A stretch of DNA of 64,000 nt from Elusimicrobiota bacterium (GTDB lineage Bacteria; Elusimicrobiota; UBA8919). Shown here piece after piece: positions 9,121-17,303 of the stretch; position 1 is the stretch's first letter; each line of letters begins with the position of its first letter. The notes under the pieces were generated by a model. It did not search any database and was not told the origin of the DNA. It saw nothing but the letters and a program-made list of their open reading frames with translations. The stretch lies in assembly GCA_016928195.1 (NCBI GenBank), contig JAFGLF010000087.1, forward strand, positions 1-64,000. Direction: 5' to 3'. The position numbers were made by a program, and so were the translations under genes.

Positions 9121-9879
9121 ATGAAGAATAAGACCGTGCATTATGGAAGGATAGGTAGTGACCCCTCTGAAGAGGATTCAAATTTATGGTTATTATGCTA
9201 TAGTTCTATGATGACACTGCTTATGGTATTTTTCCTCATACTTTATGCATTATCATATAATGCACAAATAAAATTAGTCGACCATATACTTGCAAAAAAG
9301 CTGGAAAGATTCGGTGAGATAATATTGACTGCAAATAAAATAGATGTTACATTTTCACAGGATATAGTATTTGAAAAAGCCAGTCCTGAGGTATCAAACA
9401 GTTTCAAAGGTGTGTTGACGGATGTATCTGATTATTTAAAAGGGAATGCCGGTACAGTGGTAATTTCAGGTCATGCAGATTCGACTCCGTTGATAGGCGG
9501 TAAATATAAGGACAACTGGTATCTTTCTGCTGAAAGAGGATGGAGTGTGGCATCCGAGTTAATTAATCAAGGAATTGACCCTAAGAGGCTTCAAATCCGC
9601 GGATACGGTGAGTTTAAGCCGGTTGCGTCAAACGAAACTGAAGCAGGACGTGCAAAAAACAGAAGGATAGAAATGAGTATACATAAGATTAAAATGGGAA
9701 AGGCAGAAAAATTTATTTACTATAAAACACAAGGTAAGGAAAATATTTCTCGGATAGCAAAAAAATACTTAGGTGACGAAAGTTACTCAGAGCGAATCCG
9801 TACATTAAATCCCGATAAAATTGATGACCACGGCACTGTTCTTGAGAATACTGAAATCTTAATACCGTTTGAGCCGTAA
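9121..9879 (+). CDS. second MotB-like protein lacking the ion-binding Asp, with C-terminal LysM-like domain
   Basis: A 252-residue protein with one membrane helix (about 22-44, WLLCYSSMMTLLMVFFLILY). The residue matching the MotB aspartate is Ser29 (YSSMMT against YSDLMT in its neighbour). The OmpA-like domain is intact (VISGHADSTPL, LSAERGWSVA, AKNRRIEM), and a LysM-like tail follows (about 200-252, YKTQGKENISRIAKKYLGD...LIP). It could pair with the upstream MotB in a heterodimer with a single ion site, or be a structural anchor. It starts 5 bases after motB, so it is probably in the same transcript. The family assignment is strong; the heterodimer is inference. Confidence 0.85.
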   Translation: MKNKTVHYGRIGSDPSEEDSNLWLLCYSSMMTLLMVFFLILYALSYNAQIKLVDHILAKKLERFGEIILTANKIDVTFSQDIVFEKASPEVSNSFKGVLTDVSDYLKGNAGTVVISGHADSTPLIGGKYKDNWYLSAERGWSVASELINQGIDPKRLQIRGYGEFKPVASNETEAGRAKNRRIEMSIHKIKMGKAEKFIYYKTQGKENISRIAKKYLGDESYSERIRTLNPDKIDDHGTVLENTEILIPFEP

Positions 9880-9905
9880 TAAATGAAATATATAGATATA
9901 AAAAT

Positions 9906-12542
9906 ATGACACTATATCTTATAGATGGCAATTCATATATTCATCGAGCATACCATGCAATAAAAAACCTGACAACCTCCAAAGGCGAACCTGTAAATGC
10001 TGTGTATGGTTTCACAAAGATGCTGGTCAAGATTTTGAAAGAGAACAATCCTGATTATATTGCGGTATGTATGGATTATCCGGCCCCCACCTTCAGGCAT
10101 AAAGAATTTTCCGAATATAAAGTGAAAAGAAAAAAAGCTGACCCGGAGCTTAAAAGTCAATTCCCTCTTGTAAAAGAAATAATTTCTGCATTGAATATTG
10201 CTTTATACGAAAAAGAAGGTTATGAAGCCGATGATGTTATTGCAACCATATCAAAGAAAGCTGAAAATAAAGGAATAAAAGTTGTAATTGTTTCCAACGA
10301 TAAAGATATTTTGCAGCTTGTCAATAAAAATATAAATGTTTTAAATGAACCACAGAATATCTTGTATGATACTGAAAAAGTTACAGAAAAGTGGGGATTC
10401 CCCCCTGAAAGGATGACGGATTTCCTGGCGCTTGCAGGCGATTCTTCTGATAATATACCCGGCATACCGGGTATAGGGGAAAAAACAGCAGTAAAACTTA
10501 TAGAAGAATTTGGGGATATCAATAATGTTATAAAAAACCGTGGTAAGATTGAAGGGAAGGCGGGTCTGCTTATAAACGAACATTCAAAGTCAGCAGTACT
10601 TTCTAAGAAACTTGTTGTTCTTGTGAAGGATATCCCGATGAATATTGATATTGAGAGGTTAAAACCGAAGGAATCAAATAATGAAAAGCTTTTAGCCGTT
10701 TTAAAAAGACTGGAATTTTACTCGTTGATAAAAGTACTTGTTAAAGAAAAAGAACAGAATATAGATAAAACTGATTATCAAATTATTTCTGATGAGGGAG
10801 GAATTGAGAGATTATGCAAATATTTGGAATCTAAAAAAGAATTTTCTTTTTATACTGCTGTGGGTTCCGGGAATTCACTGGTTGGTTTTGCTGTATCGGC
10901 GGAAAAAGGGAAAGGGTTTTACATACCCGTAGGCCATAGAACACTTACATCGGGGAAACAGATACCGGGTAAGGATGTTAAAAAACATTTATGTTATTTA
11001 TTTAAAAATGAAAACATTCTTAAAATTACGTATAATCTGAAGTCGCAAATCAATGTTCTTGAAAAAATCGGCATTGAAGTACTAGGGAAGTATTTTGACA
11101 TTGAGATCGCTTCATATTTATTAAGCCCATCAGGAAGAAACAGTGCTCTGCAGGATGTTATAATAGAATATCTGGGAATAAAAAAGGACGAGCCCGGTAC
11201 AGATATAGAAGGTATAGAGATTGAGGAGGCAAAAAGGATATTTTCTGAAAGCTCCGACCTTATCTTCCAGTGTAAACATATAATTGAATCAAAAATTTTA
11301 GATAAAAAAATGCAGTCGCTTTTTTGGGATATCGAGATGCCGCTGGTCAACATATTACATAAAATGGAAACAGCGGGTATTTTAATAGATGAAGAATATT
11401 TTAAAAATTTATCATTATATTTTTCAGAAGAACTGAAAAAATTGGAGAAAATAGTATATTCACAGGCAGACGAAGAGTTTAATATAAATTCTCCTAAACA
11501 GCTTTCCCGCATACTTTTTGATAAGTTGGGGCTTAATCCTGTAAAAAAGACTAAAACGGGGTATTCAACAAATGAAGAAGTGCTTAAAATACTTTCGAAG
11601 GCAAGCCAGCTTCCCGGGAACGTGTTGAGTTATCGTGAAATATCAAAACTTAAATCAACATTTGTGGATGCTCTTATTGAAAAAATAAATCCGGATACAA
11701 AACGTCTGCATACATTATTTAACCAAACTGTTACCTTAACCGGGCGCCTTTCATCTTCGGAACCAAATCTGCAGAATATTCCCGTAAAAACAGAACTTGG
11801 TAGGAGAATACGCCGGGGTTTTATACCTGAGAAGAAGTCTGTTTTTGTATCCTTTGATTATTCTCAGATTGATTTAAGAGTGTTGGCACACATTACAAAA
11901 GACGTTAATTTATCTGATGCATTTAGAAAAGGTAGGGATATTCATACCGCAACGGCAATTGAAGTTTTTGGTACAGATGAAATGAGAAATAAGGCTAAAG
12001 GTATAAACTTTGGAATTGTTTATGGTCAGCAGGCATGGGGGCTATCACAGCAGCTTGGGGTTTCTGCAGAGGAAGCGCAAAATTATATTGACAAATATTT
12101 TAAAAGATACAGCGGGGTAAAAAAATGGATTTTAAAAACAATAGATGAGGCAAAAAAATCCGGATATGTATCCACTCTTCTCGGCAGGATACGATATCTG
12201 CCTGAAATAAATCATAAAAACGGACAATTGCGTGCTTTTGCCGAAAGAACAGCTATAAATACTCCTATACAGGGAACCTCTGCTGATATAATAAAGATTG
12301 CCATGGTTAGAATAGACGAGAATTTAATCCGCCGGTTGGCGGATAAAAACAAAGAATGTAAAATGTTGCTCCAGGTTCATGATGACCTTTTATTTGAAAT
12401 TGCAGAAGATAAAGTTTCAAACTACCTATCTATAATAAAATCAGAAATGGAAAATGCTATGAAACTTGATGTCCCGCTTATTGTTGATGTAAAGACAGGC
12501 GTGAACTGGGCTGATTTAAATGAAATTAAAAAAAAGAAATAA
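9906..12542 (+). CDS. polA: DNA polymerase I
   Basis: An 878-residue family A polymerase. The N-terminal 5' nuclease domain (1-290) has LIDGNSYIHRAYHA, EADDVIA, SNDKD and DNIPGIPGIGEKTA. The middle domain (about 295-450) has lost the 3'-5' exonuclease metal ligands: the DxE motif reads FYTAV and the later motif lacks the aspartate. The polymerase domain (about 470-878) has TGRLSSSEPNLQNIP, SFDYSQIDLRVLAH, the O-helix RNKAKGINFGIVYG and the C-terminal VHDDLLFE. It should carry out gap filling and Okazaki primer removal without proofreading. It is 26 bases past the second motB and overlaps coaE by 23 bases. Confidence 0.97.
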   Translation: MTLYLIDGNSYIHRAYHAIKNLTTSKGEPVNAVYGFTKMLVKILKENNPDYIAVCMDYPAPTFRHKEFSEYKVKRKKADPELKSQFPLVKEIISALNIALYEKEGYEADDVIATISKKAENKGIKVVIVSNDKDILQLVNKNINVLNEPQNILYDTEKVTEKWGFPPERMTDFLALAGDSSDNIPGIPGIGEKTAVKLIEEFGDINNVIKNRGKIEGKAGLLINEHSKSAVLSKKLVVLVKDIPMNIDIERLKPKESNNEKLLAVLKRLEFYSLIKVLVKEKEQNIDKTDYQIISDEGGIERLCKYLESKKEFSFYTAVGSGNSLVGFAVSAEKGKGFYIPVGHRTLTSGKQIPGKDVKKHLCYLFKNENILKITYNLKSQINVLEKIGIEVLGKYFDIEIASYLLSPSGRNSALQDVIIEYLGIKKDEPGTDIEGIEIEEAKRIFSESSDLIFQCKHIIESKILDKKMQSLFWDIEMPLVNILHKMETAGILIDEEYFKNLSLYFSEELKKLEKIVYSQADEEFNINSPKQLSRILFDKLGLNPVKKTKTGYSTNEEVLKILSKASQLPGNVLSYREISKLKSTFVDALIEKINPDTKRLHTLFNQTVTLTGRLSSSEPNLQNIPVKTELGRRIRRGFIPEKKSVFVSFDYSQIDLRVLAHITKDVNLSDAFRKGRDIHTATAIEVFGTDEMRNKAKGINFGIVYGQQAWGLSQQLGVSAEEAQNYIDKYFKRYSGVKKWILKTIDEAKKSGYVSTLLGRIRYLPEINHKNGQLRAFAERTAINTPIQGTSADIIKIAMVRIDENLIRRLADKNKECKMLLQVHDDLLFEIAEDKVSNYLSIIKSEMENAMKLDVPLIVDVKTGVNWADLNEIKKKK

Positions 12543-13131
12543 GAAATATAGATTAAAAATTATAGCTTTGACAGGCGGAATTGCATCGGGAAAAACCTTT
12601 GTATTAAATGAATTTAAGAAACATGGTATCGAGACTATCTCGTGCGATGAAATAGCTGAAGAAGTTTTTTATAAAACAGATGTTAAAAAAAATATAAAAA
12701 AGTATTTTAAAACATTAAACAGAAAAAAAATCGCAAAATTAATATTTTCAGATGAAAAAAAGAAAAACCAACTGGAGCATATCCTGCATCCGCGAATAAT
12801 CAAGAAACTTAAAAGAAAACTCTCAACCCTGAACCATGAACTCTCAACTGCCGTTATAATTGACATTCCTCTTTTGTTTGAGGCAGATGTTGAATCCGTT
12901 ATGGGCGGATTTGACAAAATTATAGTTGTGTATTGTAGGAAGAAACAACAGTTAAGGCGGCTTTGTATCCGTAACAACATTTCCCTCGGGGAAGCTAATA
13001 TGATGCTCAATTCTCAGATTCCATTGTTAAAGAAGATGAAATGGGCGGATTATATAATTGATAATACAGGAAAAAAACAATCCGTAAAAGAGCAAGTCCT
13101 AAGTGTTTTAAAAAAAATTAAGCGGTTTTAA
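12520..13131 (+). CDS. coaE: dephospho-CoA kinase
   Basis: A 203-residue P-loop kinase that performs the last step of CoA synthesis. Walker A is ALTGGIASGKT; the CoA-binding region has ISCDEIAEEVF and LEHILHPRI, and IIDIPLLFEA follows. The ATG overlaps the end of polA, a common polA-coaE pairing. Residues about 100-112 (LSTLNHELST) are encoded by a short tandem phrase (ctcaaccctgaaccatgaac) inserted in a loop before IIDIPLLFE, one of several such in-frame phrases in this window. Confidence 0.95.
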   Translation: MKLKKRNKKYRLKIIALTGGIASGKTFVLNEFKKHGIETISCDEIAEEVFYKTDVKKNIKKYFKTLNRKKIAKLIFSDEKKKNQLEHILHPRIIKKLKRKLSTLNHELSTAVIIDIPLLFEADVESVMGGFDKIIVVYCRKKQQLRRLCIRNNISLGEANMMLNSQIPLLKKMKWADYIIDNTGKKQSVKEQVLSVLKKIKRF

Positions 13132-13138
13132 AAAATAC

Positions 13139-13166
13139 TTGACAAAAATAAAATAAGTATTATAAT
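13139..13166 (+). promoter_or_regulatory. sigma-70 promoter of rho
   Basis: TTGACA (13139-13144), 16 bases, TATAAT (13161-13166), both consensus. It lies 8 bases after the coaE stop and leaves a leader of about 245 bases before the rho ribosome site at 13409. That leader has no ORF I would call and no strong terminator. A long rho leader would allow autoregulation, as known in E. coli, but no element for it is evident. Confidence 0.75.
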
Positions 13167-13418
13167 ATAACCAGAATATAACAGACATAATCATATCCTA
13201 TAAAAACCTTTCAATATAAAAATCTAAAAATACGAGTGTAGAATACGAATAAATGTAGATACCATTCTTATACTGGCATATCAGCGAAGATTCTGAATGC
13301 ATACCGGATGAAAAAATTTTACCTATGATAGTTTTATAGTTGAGAGTGAATCCATTTTATACATAAATTGATGGTATTGCTGTTTTTTATGTATAAGTTA
13401 TGGACAATGGAGGAGAAG

Positions 13419-14690
13419 ATGGAGCAGAATAACAAAACGGACATTACTGCATTATCAAAGAAGAGTATGGTTGAGCTTAATGCTTTGGCGAAACAGTTAA
13501 AGCTGGAAGATATCGCCGGATTAAAGAAACAGGACCTGGTGTTTAAGATTCTACAGGGCCAGATTACTCAGAATGGGCTTATGTTTGATGAAGGAGTTCT
13601 TGAAGTTTTGCCGGATGGCTTTGGATTTTTACGTTCTCCTAATTCTAATTATCTGCCCGGGCCGGAAGATATTTATATTTCGCCTTCGCAGATAAAGAAA
13701 TTTGCTCTTCGTAAAGGCGATACGGTGTCTGGTGAAGTAAGACCTCCAAAAGAAAATGAAAGATTTTTAGCCCTGTTAAAAGTCCAGGCGGTAAATAGCG
13801 AAGACCCCGAAAAAATCAGAGAACGGATTTTATTCGATAATTTAACACCGCTTTATCCGGAAAATAAAATCGTTCTTGAGACCAAGAAAGATGAGTTGAC
13901 AATGCGTATAATGGATCTACTTACACCTATAGGTAAGGGACAGCGTGGTCTTATTGTTTCACCGCCGCGCGCAGGTAAAACGATGATTCTTCAAAAGATT
14001 GCCAATTCCATATCTGCTAATCATCCCGAAGTCTGTATGATAGTTCTTTTGATTGATGAGAGGCCGGAAGAAGTTACAGATATGCAGCGTTCTGTTAAAG
14101 CAGAGGTCATTTCGTCGACTTTTGATGAATCACCTGAAAGGCATATACAGGTATCGGAAATGGTTTTAGAAAAGGCAAAACGTCTTGTAGAACATAAAAG
14201 AGATGTTGTTATTCTGTTAGATTCAATTACCAGGCTTGCCAGGGCTTATAATACGACACAGCCGTCTTCCGGAAGGGTACTTTCAGGCGGGCTGGATTCA
14301 AATGCACTTCAACGTCCTAAAAGATTTTTTGGTGCTGCAAGAAATATAGAAGAAGGCGGTTCGTTGACGATTATAGCCACTGCTCTTGTTGATACGGGAA
14401 GCAAAATGGACGATGTTATTTTTGAAGAGTTTAAGGGTACCGGTAATATGGAAATACATCTTGACAGGAAACTTGCAGATAGGAGAATTTTTCCTGCAAT
14501 AGATATTAATAAGTCCGGAACCAGGAAGGAAGAACTTTTACTTACCGCAGAAGTTTTGAATAAGATCTGGATTTTAAGGAAGATTTTGACCCCGATGTCT
14601 GCCGTTGAAGTAATGGAGCTTCTTGTGGAGAAATTTTCAGCGACAAAATCCAATAAAGATTTCTTAAAAGCAATGGAAAGTCCGCAATAA
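13419..14690 (+). CDS. rho: transcription termination factor Rho
   Basis: A 423-residue hexameric RNA helicase. The start is set at ATG 13419 because GGAGGAG (13409-13415) precedes it; an upstream in-frame ATG at 13368 would add 17 unrelated residues. The Rho N-terminal domain ([20 protein letters not shown]) is followed by the cold-shock-like RNA-binding domain ([10 protein letters not shown]), Walker A ([11 protein letters not shown]), Walker B ([16 protein letters not shown]), and the Q- and R-loop region ([20 protein letters not shown]). Length is normal. The rho-rpmE-prfA-prmC order downstream is widespread in bacteria. Confidence 0.97.
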   Translation: MEQNNKTDITALSKKSMVELNALAKQLKLEDIAGLKKQDLVFKILQGQITQNGLMFDEGVLEVLPDGFGFLRSPNSNYLPGPEDIYISPSQIKKFALRKGDTVSGEVRPPKENERFLALLKVQAVNSEDPEKIRERILFDNLTPLYPENKIVLETKKDELTMRIMDLLTPIGKGQRGLIVSPPRAGKTMILQKIANSISANHPEVCMIVLLIDERPEEVTDMQRSVKAEVISSTFDESPERHIQVSEMVLEKAKRLVEHKRDVVILLDSITRLARAYNTTQPSSGRVLSGGLDSNALQRPKRFFGAARNIEEGGSLTIIATALVDTGSKMDDVIFEEFKGTGNMEIHLDRKLADRRIFPAIDINKSGTRKEELLLTAEVLNKIWILRKILTPMSAVEVMELLVEKFSATKSNKDFLKAMESPQ

Positions 14691-14693
14691 CCC

Positions 14694-14820
14694 CACCACC
14701 TGCCTATCTGCCAAAGGCAGATGACAGAATATATAGCTATGTTAACTAACTCAGTTTAAACTGCAGAGAAAGTTTTATAGGAATACTTTAGCCGACTTTT
14801 TGTCGGCAGACAGGTGGTGA
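14694..14820. repeat. cruciform-type inverted repeat between rho and the M23 peptidase gene
   Basis: Outer arms CACCACCTG...TCTGCC (14694-14712) and GGCAGACAGGTGGTG (14805-14819) enclose two inner hairpins: TCTGCC/GGCAGA (14707-14721) and GCCGAC/GTCGGC (14791-14807). The arms match those of the element at 19661-19720. The right arm ends at the ribosome site of the next gene. Confidence 0.65.
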
Positions 14821-14824
14821 GGTA

Positions 14825-15679
14825 ATGTATAAAGTTTTATTTACGGTCTTTATAATAATTGTTGCCGTCACGCTTAGATTAACGGCAGTTTTTCAGAAAC
14901 CCTCCTACGAAGACCTTATTATTACAAATCTTAAAAAATCTGTATTAAACTGTGAATTTGTAAGATTACTTGATGAATATGTAATTGTAAAACACATAGT
15001 CAGGAAAAATGAAAATATACAGAAAATAGCACAGAAATACGGAACGGATGTTTCTACGATAAAAGGATTGAATAATCTTGAATCACTTATTTTAAGTCCG
15101 AAACAAAAGATTTTGGTTATAAATAAAAAAGGACATATTCATAAGCTTAGACACGGGGATACATTGGGTAAAATTGCATACAAATATAAAGTTAATGAAA
15201 AGACAATTTTAATTGCTAATGACCTTGAATATGAAGAAGATATTTCAGATAAAAAGGTACTTTTTATACCGGGAGCAAGAATAAATTTTACGGAGTTTTT
15301 GTGGCCTGTTAGAAATTGTAGAATTGCCAGCAGGTTCGGTTTAAGAAAACATCCTATTTTTAAAAAGAAAATTTTCCATGAAGGACTTGACCTTGCAAAG
15401 TCATATGGAACACCTATCAGGTCTGCATCGGACGGTAGGGTTGGTTTTGCCGGGTATAGAATAGGGTACGGGAGAATGGTAGTAGTTTATCATAAAGACG
15501 GATTTAGCACACTGTATGGTCATCTAAAGTCGTATTGTGTACAGGCAAAACAATGTGTAAAAGCAGGTCAGGTTATAGGGGAAATGGGGTCGTCTGGTTA
15601 TTCTACTGGACCACACCTGCACTTTGAAGTAAGAAAATATGACAGACCTGTAAATCCAATAAAATATCTTAATAGATAA
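14825..15679 (+). CDS. LysM and M23 (LytM) family peptidoglycan endopeptidase
   Basis: A 284-residue secreted or membrane-tethered wall hydrolase. An N-terminal hydrophobic segment (about 3-22) is followed by two LysM domains (about 56-100, HIVRKNENIQKIAQKYGTDV; about 103-148, HKLRHGDTLGKIAYKYKVNE). A full M23 domain follows, with SRFGLRKHP, FHEGLDLAKSYGTPI, GRMVVVYHKDGFSTLYGHL and GPHLHFEV. Zinc ligands (H...D and HLH) are present, so it should be active. GGTGAGG lies before the ATG. Close parallels are NlpD/MepM-type proteins. Confidence 0.93.
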   Translation: MYKVLFTVFIIIVAVTLRLTAVFQKPSYEDLIITNLKKSVLNCEFVRLLDEYVIVKHIVRKNENIQKIAQKYGTDVSTIKGLNNLESLILSPKQKILVINKKGHIHKLRHGDTLGKIAYKYKVNEKTILIANDLEYEEDISDKKVLFIPGARINFTEFLWPVRNCRIASRFGLRKHPIFKKKIFHEGLDLAKSYGTPIRSASDGRVGFAGYRIGYGRMVVVYHKDGFSTLYGHLKSYCVQAKQCVKAGQVIGEMGSSGYSTGPHLHFEVRKYDRPVNPIKYLNR

Positions 15680-15684
15680 ACAGC

Positions 15685-15712
15685 TTGACTTTTACAGTGA
15701 TTTTTGTATAAT
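15685..15712 (+). promoter_or_regulatory. putative promoter for rpmE-prfA-prmC
   Basis: TTGACT (15685-15690), 16 bases, TATAAT (15707-15712), just after the peptidase stop codon. The leader to the rpmE ATG consists of a cgcgaat-type repeat. Confidence 0.6.
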
Positions 15713-15715
15713 AAA

Positions 15716-15811
15716 AAAACGCGAATACACGCGAATAAAGAAACAACGCTAATATACGCTAATACTAAAAATTTGCGAAGATTCGCGTTAGATTAGTCCG
15801 CCGCGGCGGAT
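15716..15811 (+). repeat. cgcgaat-type intergenic repeat plus TCCGCC/GGCGGA palindrome
   Basis: Left half: units of cgcgaata/acgctaata. Right half: their complement (attcgcgttagatt). It ends with the perfect palindrome TCCGCCGCGGCGGA (15797-15810). It occupies the whole rpmE leader. Related copies lie near 18253, 26879, 32305, 34175, 38741, 53892 and 62307. Confidence 0.75.
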
Positions 15812-15832
15812 TAGAAACGGAGTGAGTGAACT

Positions 15833-16183
15833 ATGAAAGAAGGAATTCATCCTAATTATGTAGAGTGTAAGGTGGTATGCGCTTGCGGTAATAGTTTTGT
15901 TACAAGGTCGACAAAGCCGGAAATTAAATTGGATATTTGCTCGAAATGTCATCCTTTTTTTACCGGAAAACAAAAACTTATTGATACAGCCGGCAGGGTT
16001 GATAAATTTTTATCAAAATATGTCAAGACTGGCGGGAAAACAGTAAAACGTAAACCCAAGACCGTCGTGATGAAGATAAAACCTCTCAAAAAGATTAAAA
16101 AAGCGGTACCAAAACATCATCCTAAAAAAGGTCCATCCAAAGGAATAGAATCTAAAAAAGAGAAAAAAGCATCAGAAAAATAG
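15833..16183 (+). CDS. rpmE: ribosomal protein L31 with basic C-terminal extension
   Basis: A 116-residue protein. The first 70 residues are zinc-type L31: [20 protein letters not shown] with Cys pairs, then [15 protein letters not shown]. It belongs to the large ribosomal subunit. The remaining 45 residues are a Lys/Pro/His-rich tail that ordinary L31 (about 66-75 residues) lacks; such tails occur in candidate-phylum L31 proteins and may bind rRNA. The ATG follows a repeat-filled leader; GGAGTGAG lies a few bases before it. Confidence 0.93.
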   Translation: MKEGIHPNYVECKVVCACGNSFVTRSTKPEIKLDICSKCHPFFTGKQKLIDTAGRVDKFLSKYVKTGGKTVKRKPKTVVMKIKPLKKIKKAVPKHHPKKGPSKGIESKKEKKASEK

Positions 16184-16199
16184 TTTTACGAAATATTCT

Positions 16200-16238
16200 A
16201 AGGGCAAAGTTTTTCTTTAAAAGGATTTCTTTGCCCTT
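16200..16238 (+). terminator. hairpin between rpmE and prfA (terminator or attenuator)
   Basis: A perfect 10-bp inverted repeat, aagggcaaag (16200-16209) with ctttgccctt (16229-16238), is followed by a T-rich run (gattttatt). It lies just before the prfA start and could terminate or attenuate the transcript after rpmE. Confidence 0.5.
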
Positions 16239-16256
16239 TCGATTTTATTGTGATAT

Positions 16257-17303
16257 ATGTTGAAAAAAAGATTAAAAAGTATCAATGAAGAGTATTGTGA
16301 AATTGAAAAAATGCTGGCCGATCCTGCAGTAATTTCCAATACACAGAAATTAAAGGATTTATCGAAACGCAGGAAGGAGATATTTCCTGTTTTAGATAAA
16401 TTTCATCAATATGAGAAAATTGAAAAAGAAATTTCCAGTATAGAGACAATATTGAAAACTGATGATTCCGAGATGATAAAACTTGCAAAATCCGAACTGT
16501 CCGAACTGGAGACAAAAAGAACAAAAATCGAAGGTGAGCTTGAAGAACTTTTAAAACCGAAAGACCCTTTTAATAAGAAGGATATTATTATTGAAATTAG
16601 AGGGGCTGCCGGCGGGGATGAATCCGCACTTTTTGCTTCGGAACTTTATAGGATGTATACACGTTATGCCCAGACAAAAGGTTTTAAAACGGAAGTGCTC
16701 GATGCGAATTATACCGGAATAGGAGGTTTGAAGGAAATTATTTTTACTGTTGAAGGTAACGGAGCTTATGGATTTTTCAAATACGAAAGCGGAACCCATA
16801 GGGTCCAGAGAGTCCCAAAAACAGAAGCTTCGGGCCGGGTACATACTTCAACTGTAACCGTTGCAGTTCTTGTTGAGCCTGAAGATGTTGAAGTGGAAAT
16901 AAATCCAAATGATTTACGGATAGATACGTACAGAGCCAGCGGTGCCGGGGGACAGCACGTAAATAAGACTTCCAGTGCTATCCGCATTACCCATATTCCT
17001 ACAAACATTGTTGTTGCTTGTCAGGATGAAAGGTCACAATTGAAAAATAAATTAAAAGCAATGAAAATATTAAAAGCCCGCTTGTTTGATATGATTAAAA
17101 GCCAGCAGCAGCAAAAGATTGCTCAGGATAGAAGAAAGCAGGTCGGGACTGGAGATAGGAGCGAAAAAATAAGAACATATAATTTCCCGCAGGACAGGAT
17201 AACCGACCACCGGTTGAATGAAAACTGGCATAATATACAAACAATACTGGATGGCGGTCTGGATGATATAGTTGATAGATTTAAAAAAGAAGAGTTGCTA
17301 TGA
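16257..17303 (+). CDS. prfA: peptide chain release factor 1
   Basis: A 348-residue class I release factor that reads UAA and UAG. The stop-recognition tripeptide region reads RVPKTEASGRVHTS (PxT type, as in RF1), and the catalytic loop is GAGGQHVNKTSSA (GGQ). A full N-terminal helical domain is present. The start ATG lies 19 bases after the hairpin at 16200-16238. It overlaps prmC by 4 bases; PrmC methylates the GGQ glutamine, so the pairing is functional. Confidence 0.97.
   Translation: MLKKRLKSINEEYCEIEKMLADPAVISNTQKLKDLSKRRKEIFPVLDKFHQYEKIEKEISSIETILKTDDSEMIKLAKSELSELETKRTKIEGELEELLKPKDPFNKKDIIIEIRGAAGGDESALFASELYRMYTRYAQTKGFKTEVLDANYTGIGGLKEIIFTVEGNGAYGFFKYESGTHRVQRVPKTEASGRVHTSTVTVAVLVEPEDVEVEINPNDLRIDTYRASGAGGQHVNKTSSAIRITHIPTNIVVACQDERSQLKNKLKAMKILKARLFDMIKSQQQQKIAQDRRKQVGTGDRSEKIRTYNFPQDRITDHRLNENWHNIQTILDGGLDDIVDRFKKEELL

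Noticed and set aside
13368-13418. longer Rho start
   Set aside because: A consensus ribosome site lies directly before ATG 13419 and the extra residues are unlike Rho.
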